DNA of 64,000 bases from Agrococcus sp. Marseille-P2731. GTDB taxonomy: Bacteria; Actinomycetota; Actinomycetes; Actinomycetales; Microbacteriaceae. Below, in pieces: positions 51,010 through 61,005 of the stretch. The stretch covers positions 124,001 through 188,000 of the forward strand of contig NZ_FPEG01000002.1 of NCBI RefSeq assembly GCF_900117395.1, in the 5' to 3' direction. Under the pieces are notes generated by a model that searched no databases, was not told the DNA's origin, and saw only the letters and a list, made by a program, of their open reading frames with translations. The position numbers and the translations under genes are program-made. The stretch's first letter is position 1. Each line of letters starts with the position of its first letter.

Positions 51010-52386
51010 TCAGGCGGGCTCTGGCACCAGTTCGCGGGTGACGGCCTGCGCGGCGTCGATGCCCTCGTCGCCGAGCCGGCGCATCCGCATCGCCATGACC
51101 GCGCCGACGAGCGTGAGCGCCGACAGCGCCGCGAGCACGACGCCGGGGTGCCACCAGGCGCCGCCGGTGGCAGTGCCGAGCGCGCCGGTGAGGTAGGGGA
51201 TGAAGCCCGACAGCACCGCTGCCAGCGCATAGGCGACGGAGAGGGCCGAGTAGGCGTGGCGGCCCTGGAAGAGCTCCTGCATGGTGCCGCCGAGCGCCGC
51301 CCACGACGCGGTCGGCAGGATGCCGCCGACGATCATGAGCGTGACGAGCACCCCGAAGGTCGCGTCGCTCAGCAGCAGGTAGACCGGGAAGGCGATGAGC
51401 AGCGTGCCGAAGGCGCCGAGCGCCACGACGCGCGCCGAGCCGATCCGGGTCGCGAGCCAGCCGAATCCCGGCACCGTGATGAACTGCAGCAGGCCGCCGA
51501 TGGTCGCGGCCGCGAGCAGCTGCATCTCGTCGAAGCCGAGCGAGGCGACGCCGTAGCCCATCGTGTAGGTGTTCATGAGCGAGTAGGAGCCGATGCCGAG
51601 CAGCGCCACGAGGATGGCGACGCCGAAGGCCGCGGGCTGCGTGCGGATCGCCGCCCACACCGGGTTCTTCTCGCGCGCGCCGCTGGCCTGCAGCTCCTTG
51701 AAGACGGGGGTCTCGTCGATCGACCAGCGCAGGTAGAGCGAGACCGCGATGAGCGGGAGGGCGAGGAGGAACGGGATGCGCCAGCCCCACGCCGCCATCG
51801 CCTCGGGCCCCAGGCCGAAGAACATGATCAGCATGAGGCCACCGGCCGCCACCGAGCCGATGGGGGAGCCGAGCTGCGGCAGCGAGGCGAAGAAGGGGCG
51901 GCGGCGGGCGTCGGCGTGCTCGGTCGCGAGCAGCACGGCACCGCCCCACTCGCCGCCGAGCGAGAGGCCCTGCACGATGCGCAGGATGACGAGCGCGACG
52001 GCGCCGAAGGCCGCCCAGCCCTCGCCGGTCGGCAGCAGTCCGACGAGCCCCGTCGCGACGCCCATGAGCGCGATCGTGATGAGCAGCGTCGACCTGCGGC
52101 CGATGCGGTCGCCCAGGTGCCCGAAGAGCACGGCGCCGATCGGGCGCACGACGAACGCGATGCCGATCGTGGCGAACGAGGCGAGGAGCGCGCCGGCGGG
52201 CCCCAGCGCCGAGAAGAAGAACGGCCCGGCGAAGAACGCCGCGAAGTAGGAGTAGGCGTAGAAGTCGTAGGACTCGAGCGCCGTGCCGACGGTCGCGGCA
52301 GCGGCGACCCTGCGGGTCGCCGTGTGCCGACGCGCGGGCGCGGATGCCGGCGGGCCGGCCGGGGTGGGCGCAGGATGGGTGGTCAC
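51010..52386 (-). CDS. MHS-family MFS transporter
   Basis: A 458-residue metabolite:proton symporter with twelve helices. TVGTALESYDFYAYS in helix 1, HLGDRIGRRSTLL in the 2-3 loop and RIVQGLSLGGEWGGA in helix 5 are typical of the ProP/ShiA/KgtP-like MHS family. Substrates in this family include organic acids and betaines. GTG 52386 has a GAGGAGC site 5 nt upstream. It is divergent from a TetR gene, which may be its regulator. Confidence 0.92.
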   Translation of the reverse strand: MTTHPAPTPAGPPASAPARRHTATRRVAAAATVGTALESYDFYAYSYFAAFFAGPFFFSALGPAGALLASFATIGIAFVVRPIGAVLFGHLGDRIGRRSTLLITIALMGVATGLVGLLPTGEGWAAFGAVALVILRIVQGLSLGGEWGGAVLLATEHADARRRPFFASLPQLGSPIGSVAAGGLMLIMFFGLGPEAMAAWGWRIPFLLALPLIAVSLYLRWSIDETPVFKELQASGAREKNPVWAAIRTQPAAFGVAILVALLGIGSYSLMNTYTMGYGVASLGFDEMQLLAAATIGGLLQFITVPGFGWLATRIGSARVVALGAFGTLLIAFPVYLLLSDATFGVLVTLMIVGGILPTASWAALGGTMQELFQGRHAYSALSVAYALAAVLSGFIPYLTGALGTATGGAWWHPGVVLAALSALTLVGAVMAMRMRRLGDEGIDAAQAVTRELVPEPA

Positions 52387-52469
52387 GGTCGCTCCTCGGG
52401 ATGGCGGTGACGCGATGGCGGCACGGATATCAGTACCGAGTGCAACAATAGCCGTCGGGAAGGGATTCC

Positions 52470-53078
52470 ATGGCGACGTCACGACGGCCGGGCCGGCCGA
52501 GGTCCTCGAGCGCTGCGACCATCCACGAGGCGGCGCTCGAGCTGTTCCTCGAGCGCGGCTACGACGCGGTCAGCATCGACGACATCGCCCGCCGCGCCGG
52601 GGTCTCCCGCGGCACCGTCTTCGCCTACTGCGACTCGAAGGCCGACGCCCTGTGGGCGAGCCTCGACGCGGCGATCGATCGTGCAGGTGCCGCGCTCGCC
52701 GCGGGCGGTGGCCCGGGCGATCCGGGCGCGCTCGACCGGCTCGTCGACGCGCTCGCGCTCGCGGTCGAGCCGTGGGGCACCGCGCCGCCCGCAGCGCTGC
52801 GCGACGCCCGCGCGATGGGTGCGGTGGCGGCGCTGCGCGACGGCGCCCCTGCCAGGCTGCAGCCGCTCGTCGACCGCGCGGCGCTCGCGCTCGCGCTCGA
52901 GCGCGACGTGCTGCCCGAGTCGGCGGATGCCTCGGTCGAGCCGGTCGCGATCGTCGCCGCCGCGTGCGCGGCGCTCGTCGCGTGGACGGGCACGCCCGGA
53001 CGGCCGAGCGCGGCGACAGCCGTGCGCGTCGCGGTCGAGCCGTTCGCTGCTGCGGCCCGCGCGGCGGGTGGTCGCTGA
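52470..53078 (+). CDS. TetR/AcrR-family transcriptional regulator
   Basis: A 202-residue regulator. The N-terminal helix-turn-helix is ALELFLERGYDAVSIDDIA...VSRGTVFAYCDSKADAL (about 20-60). The C-terminal ligand domain is Ala-rich and has no known type. ATG 52470 has a GGGAAGGGA site upstream. The 83-nt gap to the divergent MHS transporter contains the AT-richer GATATCAGTACCGAGTGC, a possible operator site, but I cannot define arms with confidence. Confidence 0.9.
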   Translation: MATSRRPGRPRSSSAATIHEAALELFLERGYDAVSIDDIARRAGVSRGTVFAYCDSKADALWASLDAAIDRAGAALAAGGGPGDPGALDRLVDALALAVEPWGTAPPAALRDARAMGAVAALRDGAPARLQPLVDRAALALALERDVLPESADASVEPVAIVAAACAALVAWTGTPGRPSAATAVRVAVEPFAAAARAAGGR

Positions 53079-53108
53079 GTCGGCCCGGCTGACGCCCACC
53101 CAGCCGCC

Positions 53109-53963
53109 TCAGACGTCGAGCAGCCTGCGCAGGGTGGGGTCGAGCGGCGACGCCGGCAGCTCGCGCCCGTCGACGCTCGTGATGCGCGCGAGCAGGCGAC
53201 CGGAGGACAGCAGCCACGCGCCGTCGCTCGCCAGCAGGTCGTCGGGCACGAGCGAGGCGAACGCGACCGACAGGCCGGCAGCAGGCGCCTGATCCATCAG
53301 GTGCTCGAGGGTGATGGACGCGAGGATGCCCTCCTGCTGCGGCGTGAGCAGGCTGCCGCCCCGGTCGATCACGAGGGTCGAGGTCGGCCCTTCGAGCAGC
53401 AGCCCGGCGGGCGAGACGAACACCACGTCGTCGAAGCCCTGCTGCGCGGCATGCCGCTTCGCCGCCATGTTGATCGAGTACGACAGGCTCTTGGCACCGG
53501 GCAGCAGCCACGGCATCGCAGCGACATCGTCGCCGTCGTGCCCACGCCCGAGCAGCGTGACCGAGACGCCCTGCTCGCGCTCGCGGACGACGGATGCGCC
53601 GAGCGCCGCCATGAGGGCGAAGGCCGTCGGGTCGCCGCCGGCCTCTGGCCCGCGGGTGAGCACGAGGCGGATGACGGCCTCCGGATGCGCGGCGAAGTCC
53701 CACGCGGCGCAGAGCGCGTCGATCGCACGCCCGTAGCCTGCGCGGTCGGGGGCGGGCAGCTGCAAGATTTCGGCGCTGCGCTCGAGCCGGTCGAGGTGCG
53801 ACTCGCGGTCATGCACCTGCGGAGCGCCGTCGGCGCCGGCGCGCACGAGCGTGGCGTCGAAGACACCGTCGCCCCGCACGACGCCGAGGTCGTCCGCCCG
53901 CACGATCGGGTGGGTCACGTCGACGATCGAGCCGTCGAGGAGTGCGAGCAAGGGCGCGCTCAT
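53109..53963 (-). CDS. class IV aminotransferase, aminodeoxychorismate lyase-like
   Basis: A 284-residue PLP enzyme of fold type IV. RADDLGVVRGDGVFD near the N-terminus, PGAKSLSYSINMAAKRHA with the PLP lysine, and EGPTSTLVI fit 4-amino-4-deoxychorismate lyase (PabC) or a branched-chain/D-amino acid aminotransferase. PabC would supply p-aminobenzoate for folate, and folC is 7 kb away, but the call is by family only. The ATG overlaps the stop of the upstream lipoprotein gene (ATGA). Confidence 0.85.
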   Translation of the reverse strand: MSAPLLALLDGSIVDVTHPIVRADDLGVVRGDGVFDATLVRAGADGAPQVHDRESHLDRLERSAEILQLPAPDRAGYGRAIDALCAAWDFAAHPEAVIRLVLTRGPEAGGDPTAFALMAALGASVVREREQGVSVTLLGRGHDGDDVAAMPWLLPGAKSLSYSINMAAKRHAAQQGFDDVVFVSPAGLLLEGPTSTLVIDRGGSLLTPQQEGILASITLEHLMDQAPAAGLSVAFASLVPDDLLASDGAWLLSSGRLLARITSVDGRELPASPLDPTLRRLLDV

Positions 53964-54496
53964 GCGTTGCCCGCGCAGAACTCCTGGAGCGCGGTGACCT
54001 GCTCGCCCAGCTCGCCGATGCCGGCGATCGCGCGATCGATGCCGCTGGTGTCGCCCGCCTGCAGCGATCCCTCGGCGTCGGCGACCAGGGCGGTCCAGCC
54101 TGCCTGGATGGCCTCGATGCGCTCGATCAGCGCAGGGTCGGTGACGCGTGCCTGCAGGTCTCCCACGCGCGTGGAGATGCTGCCCAGCAGCACGGCCCCA
54201 CCGAGGAGGTCTCCGCTGCCGAACCGCTCGCCGAGGAGGGCCACGTCGACCGCGATGCCCTGCATGTCGGTCACCAGCTGCGCGCACTGCTCGGCCTGGG
54301 CCGAGCTGCCGCTGGGCTGCGGGGCGTCGCCGGGAGCGGTCGGCGCCGGCGCTGCGGTCGGTGCTGCCGCGCTCGGCACCGGCGGCAGCGACGGCGAGGG
54401 CATCAGTCCGCAACCGCTCACCGCGAGCCCCAGCGCCAGCGCGATGACGGCGCTCGCGGTGCGGATCCTGCGGGTGGACGATCGCGGGGAGGGCAT
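53960..54496 (-). CDS. putative lipoprotein
   Basis: A 178-residue exported protein with a lipobox VSGC, a Pro/Ala-rich linker (about 30-65) and a helical domain of about 110 residues with two cysteines. I do not recognise the family. The helical repeats LLGERFGSGDLLGG and RVGDLQARVTDPAL resemble small surface lipoproteins. It is cotranscribed with the aminotransferase gene through a 4-nt overlap. Confidence 0.75.
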   Translation of the reverse strand: MPSPRSSTRRIRTASAVIALALGLAVSGCGLMPSPSLPPVPSAAAPTAAPAPTAPGDAPQPSGSSAQAEQCAQLVTDMQGIAVDVALLGERFGSGDLLGGAVLLGSISTRVGDLQARVTDPALIERIEAIQAGWTALVADAEGSLQAGDTSGIDRAIAGIGELGEQVTALQEFCAGNA

Positions 54497-54600
54497 GCCT
54501 CGAGGGTAGCGCCGGGTCCCCCGCGGAGGGGGCTGGCAGGTGGGGGTTAACCCCCGTGGAACTTCCGGGGATCCGCCGGGTGCGGGCGCGCCCCGCGGCC

Positions 54601-54606
54601 TAGCGT
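54601..54606 (+). promoter_or_regulatory. -10 box (TAGCGT) for the two-component operon
   Basis: TAGCGT is 6 nt before ATG 54613 with no ribosome binding site, again a leaderless spacing. Confidence 0.5.
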
Positions 54607-54612
54607 TGAGGC

Positions 54613-55851
54613 ATGCACCGCATCCGCCCCCTGCTCGCCACCGTCGCGCACCTCGCGCTCCTCGGTGTCGTCGGCATCCCCGTCCTCTCCCTCGTGCTGA
54701 CCGTCGCGGCGACCGGCATCGCCACGCTCGTCGTGCTCGTCGGCGTCGTGCTGCTGGCGCTCGCCCTGCTCGGCATCGTCGCCCTCGCCTGGCTCGAGCG
54801 CGAGCGCGTCGCGGGCCTCTACGGCGTCGACGTGCCGCCGGCGGTCTTCCGGCACTCGCACCGCACCGACTGGCTGCGCCTGCCGCACCGGCTGCTGCGC
54901 ATCGTGACCGACGGACAGCACTGGCGCGCGATCCTCAGCCTCTTCCTGGCGAGCCTCTTCGGCGCCTTCACGCTGCCGCTCTTGTCGCTCGTCGGCCTGG
55001 GCATCCCGCTGGCGCTCGCGGGCCTCGGCGACGCAGAGACGATCACCATCCCGCTCACCTCCATCCCCGTGCCCGTCGAGTGGGCGCCGCTCGTCGGCCT
55101 CCTCGCGCTCGCGGCAGGCATCGCCGGCACCATCGGGCTGGCGCTCGCGCACCGCAGCGTCACCACCGGCCTGCTGGTGCCCGACGACCGCGCCCGCCTC
55201 GAGCAGGAGGCGCGCGACGAGCGCGAGCGCCGCCACGGCGCCGTGCGGGCGGCCGACTTCGACCGGACCCGCATCGAGCGCGACCTCCACGACGGCGTGC
55301 AGCCCAGGCTCGTGTCGATCGCGATGCAGCTGGGCATGGCCCGCGACAAGATCGAGCACGACCCGGCCGCCGCGATGCGACTGATCGACGAGGCACACGC
55401 CTCCTCGAAGTCGGCGGTCACCGAGCTGCGGCAGGTCGCGCGCGGCATCCACGTCGCCGTGCTCGACGACCGCGGGCTCGACGCAGCGGTCTCTGCGCTC
55501 GCCGGGCGCAGCGTCGTGCCGGTCGAGGTCGACGCGCGCATCGAGGGGCGCTGCAGCCGCGACGCCGAGACCGCCGTGTACTTCGCGATCGCCGAGGCCA
55601 TCACCAACGCCCAGAAGCACGCCCGCGCCAGCCGCATCCGGGTGGCGATCCGCACCCGCAGGCCCCAGGGCGGCCCCGCGTCGCTCTGGGCCCGCATCGA
55701 GGACGACGGCGTCGGCGGCGCCGAGCGCCAGGCCGGTGGCGGCATCGACGGCCTCGCGCACCGCGTCGCGGGCGTCGGCGGCACGCTCAGCGTCTCCAGC
55801 CCCGCAGGCGGCCCGACCGCGATCGAGGTGGACGTCCCGTGCGCATCCTGA
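54613..55851 (+). CDS. sensor histidine kinase (DesK/NarX-like, HisKA_3)
   Basis: A 412-residue membrane kinase. The N-terminal 200 residues have four hydrophobic segments in two pairs, the layout of the putative sensor domain family. The dimerisation helix carries H226 in RIERDLHDGVQPRL, the HisKA_3 signature. The ATPase domain has EAITNAQKHA (N box) and a shortened GGGIDGLAHRV (G box). It should phosphorylate the next gene's product. The signal is unknown. Confidence 0.9.
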   Translation: MHRIRPLLATVAHLALLGVVGIPVLSLVLTVAATGIATLVVLVGVVLLALALLGIVALAWLERERVAGLYGVDVPPAVFRHSHRTDWLRLPHRLLRIVTDGQHWRAILSLFLASLFGAFTLPLLSLVGLGIPLALAGLGDAETITIPLTSIPVPVEWAPLVGLLALAAGIAGTIGLALAHRSVTTGLLVPDDRARLEQEARDERERRHGAVRAADFDRTRIERDLHDGVQPRLVSIAMQLGMARDKIEHDPAAAMRLIDEAHASSKSAVTELRQVARGIHVAVLDDRGLDAAVSALAGRSVVPVEVDARIEGRCSRDAETAVYFAIAEAITNAQKHARASRIRVAIRTRRPQGGPASLWARIEDDGVGGAERQAGGGIDGLAHRVAGVGGTLSVSSPAGGPTAIEVDVPCAS

Positions 55852-56561
55852 TCTGCGAGGACAGCGTCCTCCTCCGCGAGGGCATCGCCCGCCTGCTCAC
55901 CGACGCCGGCCACGACGTCGTCGCGCAGCTGCCCGACGCCACGGCGCTCGAGGCCGCGATCGCCGCGCACGACCCCGAGCTCGCCATCCTCGACGTGCGG
56001 ATGCCCCCGACCCGCACCAACGAGGGCATCCTCGCGGCGATCGCGATCCGCTCCCGCGCGGCGCAGCCCGGCAGCCCCCGACCCGGCGGCGACCGACCCC
56101 GCGTGCTCGTGCTCTCGCAGTACGTCGAGGAGCGATACGCGGCCGACCTGATCGCGAGCGGCCCCGCCGGCTTCGGCTACCTGCTGAAGGATCGCGTCGC
56201 CGACGTCCGCGACTTCCTCGCCGCGGTCGAGCAGGTCGCCGCCGGCGGCACGGTGCTCGACCCCGAGGTCGTCAGCCAGCTGCTCGCCCGTCGTCGCCGC
56301 GACGCCCGCATGGAGCGGCTCACGCCGCGCGAGCGCCAGGTGCTCGCCCTGATGGCCGAGGGCTCGTCGAACCAGACGATCGCCGACCGCCTCTACGTCT
56401 CTGCCGGCAGCGTCGAGAAGCACATCTCTGCCGTGTTCCAGAAGCTCGAGCTCGAGCCCGAGGACGGCAACCGCCGCGTGCTCGCGGTGCTCGCCCACCT
56501 CGAGGCCCCCACCTCTCCCGACCCGACCAGCGCGCCCGGCGCGACCGGAGGCATCCGATGA
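55839..56561 (+). CDS. NarL/LuxR-family response regulator
   Basis: A 240-residue regulator. The receiver domain has the phospho-acceptor D52 in [11 protein letters not shown] and the conserved Lys in LLKDRV. The C-terminal LuxR helix-turn-helix is [28 protein letters not shown]. It starts at GTG 55839, 13 nt inside the kinase gene, so translation is coupled. The insert [16 protein letters not shown] in the receiver is longer than usual for NarL regulators. Confidence 0.92.
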   Translation: MRILICEDSVLLREGIARLLTDAGHDVVAQLPDATALEAAIAAHDPELAILDVRMPPTRTNEGILAAIAIRSRAAQPGSPRPGGDRPRVLVLSQYVEERYAADLIASGPAGFGYLLKDRVADVRDFLAAVEQVAAGGTVLDPEVVSQLLARRRRDARMERLTPRERQVLALMAEGSSNQTIADRLYVSAGSVEKHISAVFQKLELEPEDGNRRVLAVLAHLEAPTSPDPTSAPGATGGIR

Positions 56562-57430
56562 CCACCATCACCCCCAACCCCGCACCCGCCGGAGGGCCCG
56601 CGCCCGCCGGAAGCCTGGCCGGCCGCCCCGGCCGCTGGATCAGCATCCTCATCATCGTGCTCGGCACGATCGGCATCGTCTACGGCATCGGCAGCGGCGT
56701 CGTGCGCGGTGTCTCTGCCCACGCGGCCACCGCCCACGAGTACACGGCGGATGCCGCGGGCCTCGGGGAGCTGCGGATCGACAGCTCTGCAGCCGCGTTC
56801 GAGATCCGCTTCGGCGACGTCGACGAGGCGCAGCTGTCGGTCGCGACCGATGGCGGCCCCGCACAGCAGTGGCGGCTCGAGCGGGAGGGCGACGCGCTCG
56901 TGATCGACACCGGCCGTCAGTGGCGCTGGTTCGGCCTCGGCATCGTGCTCGGCGACCGGGTCGGCGAGGAGCGCGCGATCCTGACCCTGCCGGCAGCCCT
57001 CGAGCGCAGCGAGCTCGGCCTCGACGTGGGCGTCTCGGCGGGCAGCCTCGACGCCGCAGGCGACTGGGGCGCAGTGCTCGTCGACCTGAGCGCCGGCAGC
57101 ATCGACCTCTCCGGCAGCGCGGCGTCGCTCGACGTCGAGGTCTCCGCGGGGGAGGCGCGCATCGACGTCGCCACCGACGGCGCCGTCGACCTGGGCGTCA
57201 GCGCCGGCCGCGTCATCGGCGCCCTGACGGGCGAGCAGCCGGCGTCGATCACGGCGCAGGCGAGCGCCGGCAGCATCGAGCTGGACATCCCGGACGGGGC
57301 GTACGCCGTGACCGAGCGCACCTCGGCCGGCGACAGCGACGTGCGGGTCGTCGACGACCCGAGCGCCGCATCCACCATCGACGTCGACGTGAGCGCCGGC
57401 AGCGTGCTGCTGCGCGGCAGCACGCGCTGA
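56558..57430 (+). CDS. membrane-anchored DUF4097-like beta-helical protein
   Basis: A 290-residue protein. A Pro/Ala/Gly-rich N-terminus and one membrane helix ([17 protein letters not shown]) precede a repetitive domain in which SAGSL/SAGSI/SAGE turns recur about every 18-25 residues, as in DUF4097/DUF2807 single-stranded beta-helix proteins. It overlaps the regulator stop as ATGA. Similar proteins accompany LiaS/DesK-like systems and may act as feedback sensors at the membrane; the role here is inferred from position. Confidence 0.8.
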   Translation: MTTITPNPAPAGGPAPAGSLAGRPGRWISILIIVLGTIGIVYGIGSGVVRGVSAHAATAHEYTADAAGLGELRIDSSAAAFEIRFGDVDEAQLSVATDGGPAQQWRLEREGDALVIDTGRQWRWFGLGIVLGDRVGEERAILTLPAALERSELGLDVGVSAGSLDAAGDWGAVLVDLSAGSIDLSGSAASLDVEVSAGEARIDVATDGAVDLGVSAGRVIGALTGEQPASITAQASAGSIELDIPDGAYAVTERTSAGDSDVRVVDDPSAASTIDVDVSAGSVLLRGSTR

Positions 57431-57484
57431 TCCCCGGATGCGGCCAGCAGTGCCCAGGCAGTGACGGTGGCCGGATCGGCGCGG

Positions 57485-57490
57485 TAGGAT
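57485..57490 (+). promoter_or_regulatory. -10 box (TAGGAT) for the ileS operon
   Basis: TAGGAT lies about 7 nt before the start of the T-box leader. It implies a leader of about 220 nt before ileS. Confidence 0.55.
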
Positions 57491-57496
57491 CGACCT

Positions 57497-57714
57497 ACAC
57501 GCACCGATCCGGCCATCACCGGGGAGCGGTCGGGAGAACGGCTCTTCGGCACCGAGAGGTGCAGGGGCGCTCAGTAGATCCGAACGGGGCAGGCCCGTCA
57601 CAGCCGTCGCACGAAGCGGTGACCTGCCGGGGAGACCCGACAGGTCGCAAGCGGGGTGGTACCGCGCGAGAGCGTCCCCGCATCCGAGAACCACGAGGAT
57701 GCAGGAGACCCAGC
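57497..57714 (+). promoter_or_regulatory. T-box riboswitch, isoleucine-specific, ultrashort stem I type
   Basis: The T-box core GGGGTGGTACCGCG is at 57653-57666. Upstream, a very short stem I, CCGG/CCGG, carries the isoleucine specifier ATC (57515-57517) in its loop. CTCAGTAGATCCGAACGGGG, the conserved stem II region, follows at 57570. The sequence around the start, GCAGGAGACCCAGCGTG, can be sequestered, which fits the translational actinobacterial ileS T-boxes. Uncharged tRNA-Ile should open the ribosome binding site. Confidence 0.93.
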
Positions 57715-60700
57715 GTGACCGAGACCCAGCGCTATCCGCTCGACGCCGACCGACCGGTGGTGGCCAGCCCCGACCTGCCCGCGATCGAGACGGGCATCCT
57801 CGCCTTCTGGAAGGGCGACGATACCTTCCGCGCCTCGGTCGAGCAGCGCCAGGGGTGCACCGAGTGGGTGTTCTACGACGGCCCGCCCTTCGCCAACGGC
57901 CTGCCGCACTACGGCCACCTCCTGACCGGCTACGCGAAGGACGTCTTCCCGCGCTTCCAGACCATGCGCGGCAAGCAGGTGCCCCGCGTCTTCGGCTGGG
58001 ACACCCACGGCCTGCCCGCGGAGCTCGAGGCGATGAAGCAGCTCGGCATCACCGAGAAGGCAGAGATCGAGGCGATGGGCGTCGACGTCTTCAACGAGAA
58101 GGCGCGCGAGTCGGTGCTGCAGTACGTCGACGAGTGGCAGGACTACGTGACCCGCCAGGCCCGCTGGGTCGACTTCGACGGCGGCTACAAGACGCTCGAC
58201 CTGAGCTACATGGAGAGCGTCATCTGGGCGTTCAAGGCGCTGCACGACAAGGGCCTGGCCTACGAGGGCTACCGCGTGCTGCCCTACTGCTGGCGCGACG
58301 AGACGCCGCTGTCGAACCACGAGCTGCGCATGGACGACGACGTCTACCAGGATCGCCAGGACACCACGCTGACCGTCACCTTCCCGCTCACGGGCGAGCG
58401 AGCGGATGCGCTGCAGCTGTCGGGCGTCAAGGCCCTGGCCTGGACGACGACGCCGTGGACGCTGCCCACGAACCTCGCGCTCGCGGTCGGCCCCGAGATC
58501 GCCTACGCGATCGTGCCCGCGGGGCCGAGCGGCACGACGGCCCCCTCCGCCGACGGCTCCGAGGGCTCCTTCCTGCTCGCGGCCGACACCGTCGCGGCGC
58601 ACGCGAAGGATCTCGGCTACGCCTCCGCCGAGGAGGCGGTCGCCGCCGTCGAGCGCACGCTGCCTGGCAGCGAGCTCGCAGGCGTCACCTACGAGCCCAT
58701 CTTCGACTTCTTCGCCGACGCATCCGTCTGGGGCACCGAGCACGCCTTCCAGATCCTGGTCGACGCCTACGTCGCCACCGGTGAGGGCACCGGCATCGTG
58801 CACCAGGCGCCCGCCTACGGCGAGGACGACCAGCGGGTCACGAACGCCGCCGGCATCCCGACGATCCTGTCGGTCGACGACGGAGGCCGGTTCCTCGACG
58901 TCGTCGCACCGGTCGCGGGGCAGCAGGTCTTCGACGCCAACAAGCAGCTCTCGAAGCTGCTGAAGGATGCCGGTCGCGTGCTGCGCCAGGCGAGCTACGT
59001 GCACTCCTACCCGCACTGCTGGCGGTGCCGCAACCCGCTGATCTACAAGGCGGTCTCGAGCTGGTTCGTGAAGGTCACCGACATCAAGGCCGATCTGCTC
59101 GCCGCCAACGAGCAGATCACCTGGGTGCCGGAGAACGTCAAGCACGGGCAGTTCGGCAAGTGGCTCGAGGGCGCGCGCGACTGGTCGATCAGCCGCAACC
59201 GCTACTGGGGCAGCCCCATCCCGGTGTGGAAGAGCGACGACCCCAACCACCCGCGCATCGACGTCTACGGCTCGCTCGACGAGCTCGAGCGCGACTTCGG
59301 CGTGCGCCCGACCGACCTGCACCGGCCGGCGATCGACGAGCTCACGCGACCGAACCCCGACGACCCGACGGGGCGCTCGACGATGCGCCGCATCCCCGAC
59401 GTGCTCGACGTCTGGTTCGACTCGGGCTCCATGCCCTTCGCGCAGTTCCACTACCCCTTCGAGAACGAGCAGTGGTTCGAGGAGCACAGCCCCGCCGACT
59501 ACATCGTCGAGTACATCGGGCAGACGCGCGGGTGGTTCTACGTCATGCACGTGCTCTCGGTCGCGCTCTTCGGCCGGCCGGCGTTCGAGAACGTCATCAG
59601 CCACGGCATCATCCTCGGAGACGACGGCTTCAAGGCCTCGAAGTCGCGCCGCAACTACCCCGACGTGAACGAGTCCTTCGACGCCTACGGCTCGGATGCG
59701 GTGCGCTGGAACCTGATGCAGGGCTCGATCCTCAGGGGCGGCAACTTCGTCGTCTCCGAGGAGGGCATCCGCGAGGCGCTGCGGCAGTTCCACCTGCCGC
59801 TGTGGTCGACCTGGTACTTCTTCTCCACCTACGCGAACCGCGCCGCCGACGGCGCGCCCTACCTCGCCGAGCGCTCCACCGCATCCGCCGACGTGCTCGA
59901 CCGCTACATCCTCGCCAAGCTGCGCGAGACGGTCGAGACGGTGACGGCTGCGCTCGAGCGGCTCGACGCGACGGGTGCGACCTGGGCGGTGCGCGAGTTC
60001 CTCGACGTCCTGACCAACTGGTACGTGCGGCGCTCGCGCGACCGGTTCTGGGCTGGCGTGCGCTCCGACGGCTCGGGAGCCGAGGCGTTCGACACGCTCT
60101 TCACGGTGCTCGAGACGCTCACGCGCATCGCCGCACCGCTCTCCCCGCTCGTGACCGAGGAGGTCTGGAAGGGCCTGACCGGCGGTCGCTCGGTGCACCT
60201 GACCGACTGGCCCGCAGTGGCCGATGGCGGTGCGGACGAGCTGCCGGCCGACCCCGCGCTCGTGGCGCAGATGGATGCGGTGCGCGCGATCGCGAGCGTC
60301 GGCAACGCGCTGCGCAAGCAGGCGAAGAAGCGCGTGCGCCTGCCGCTGCCGCGCCTGACGGTCGTCGGCGCTGTCGACGTCTCGGCGTTCACCGGCGTGC
60401 TCCGCGACGAGCTGAACGTGCGAGAGGTCGCGCTGGAGGCCGCGGGCGACGACGCGCTCGAGCGCTACGGCATCTCGCGCCGCCTGCAGGTCAACGCGCG
60501 CGCCGCGGGGCCGCGACTCGGCAAGGACGTGCAGCGGGCGATCCAGGCGGCGCGCGCCGGCGACTGGTCGGTGGATGGCGACACGGTGACGGCGGGCGGC
60601 ATCGCGCTCGTCGAGGGGGAGTACGAGCTCGCCCTCGAGGTCGCCGACGAGAGCGCGGCGGTCGGGTTCCTGCCCGCTGGCGGCTTCGTCGTGCTCGACA

Positions 60701-61005
60701 CCGCGACGACCCCCGAGCTCGAGGCCGAGGGCCTCGCGCGCGACGTCGTCCGCGCCGTGCAGTCGGCGCGGAAGGACGCCGGGCTCGACGTGAGCGACCG
60801 CATCCGCCTCACCCTCGGCTCCGACAGCCACGGCGTCGCAGCGCTCGAGGCGAACGCCGAGCTCGTCAAGGGCGAGACGCTCGCCGTCGACCTCGCCGTC
60901 GAGCGCGTCGACGACGCCGCTGGCGAGCTCGCCGACGGGCGCACCGCGCACCGCGTCGGGGACGGCTCGCCGCTGGCCATCACGATCGAGAGGGCAGGCG
61001 CATGA
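57715..61005 (+). CDS. ileS: isoleucyl-tRNA synthetase (eukaryotic-like type)
   Basis: A 1096-residue class Ia synthetase. HIGH is represented by HYGH at 65-68 and KMSKS by KASKS at 640-644. The order of editing domain (about 190-400), [14 protein letters not shown] and a long C-terminal domain is that of the eukaryotic-like IleRS usual in actinobacteria. This type is often mupirocin-resistant. GTG 57715 lies 7 nt after a CAGGAG site within the T-box leader. It overlaps folC by 4 nt. Confidence 0.96.
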   Translation: MTETQRYPLDADRPVVASPDLPAIETGILAFWKGDDTFRASVEQRQGCTEWVFYDGPPFANGLPHYGHLLTGYAKDVFPRFQTMRGKQVPRVFGWDTHGLPAELEAMKQLGITEKAEIEAMGVDVFNEKARESVLQYVDEWQDYVTRQARWVDFDGGYKTLDLSYMESVIWAFKALHDKGLAYEGYRVLPYCWRDETPLSNHELRMDDDVYQDRQDTTLTVTFPLTGERADALQLSGVKALAWTTTPWTLPTNLALAVGPEIAYAIVPAGPSGTTAPSADGSEGSFLLAADTVAAHAKDLGYASAEEAVAAVERTLPGSELAGVTYEPIFDFFADASVWGTEHAFQILVDAYVATGEGTGIVHQAPAYGEDDQRVTNAAGIPTILSVDDGGRFLDVVAPVAGQQVFDANKQLSKLLKDAGRVLRQASYVHSYPHCWRCRNPLIYKAVSSWFVKVTDIKADLLAANEQITWVPENVKHGQFGKWLEGARDWSISRNRYWGSPIPVWKSDDPNHPRIDVYGSLDELERDFGVRPTDLHRPAIDELTRPNPDDPTGRSTMRRIPDVLDVWFDSGSMPFAQFHYPFENEQWFEEHSPADYIVEYIGQTRGWFYVMHVLSVALFGRPAFENVISHGIILGDDGFKASKSRRNYPDVNESFDAYGSDAVRWNLMQGSILRGGNFVVSEEGIREALRQFHLPLWSTWYFFSTYANRAADGAPYLAERSTASADVLDRYILAKLRETVETVTAALERLDATGATWAVREFLDVLTNWYVRRSRDRFWAGVRSDGSGAEAFDTLFTVLETLTRIAAPLSPLVTEEVWKGLTGGRSVHLTDWPAVADGGADELPADPALVAQMDAVRAIASVGNALRKQAKKRVRLPLPRLTVVGAVDVSAFTGVLRDELNVREVALEAAGDDALERYGISRRLQVNARAAGPRLGKDVQRAIQAARAGDWSVDGDTVTAGGIALVEGEYELALEVADESAAVGFLPAGGFVVLDTATTPELEAEGLARDVVRAVQSARKDAGLDVSDRIRLTLGSDSHGVAALEANAELVKGETLAVDLAVERVDDAAGELADGRTAHRVGDGSPLAITIERAGA

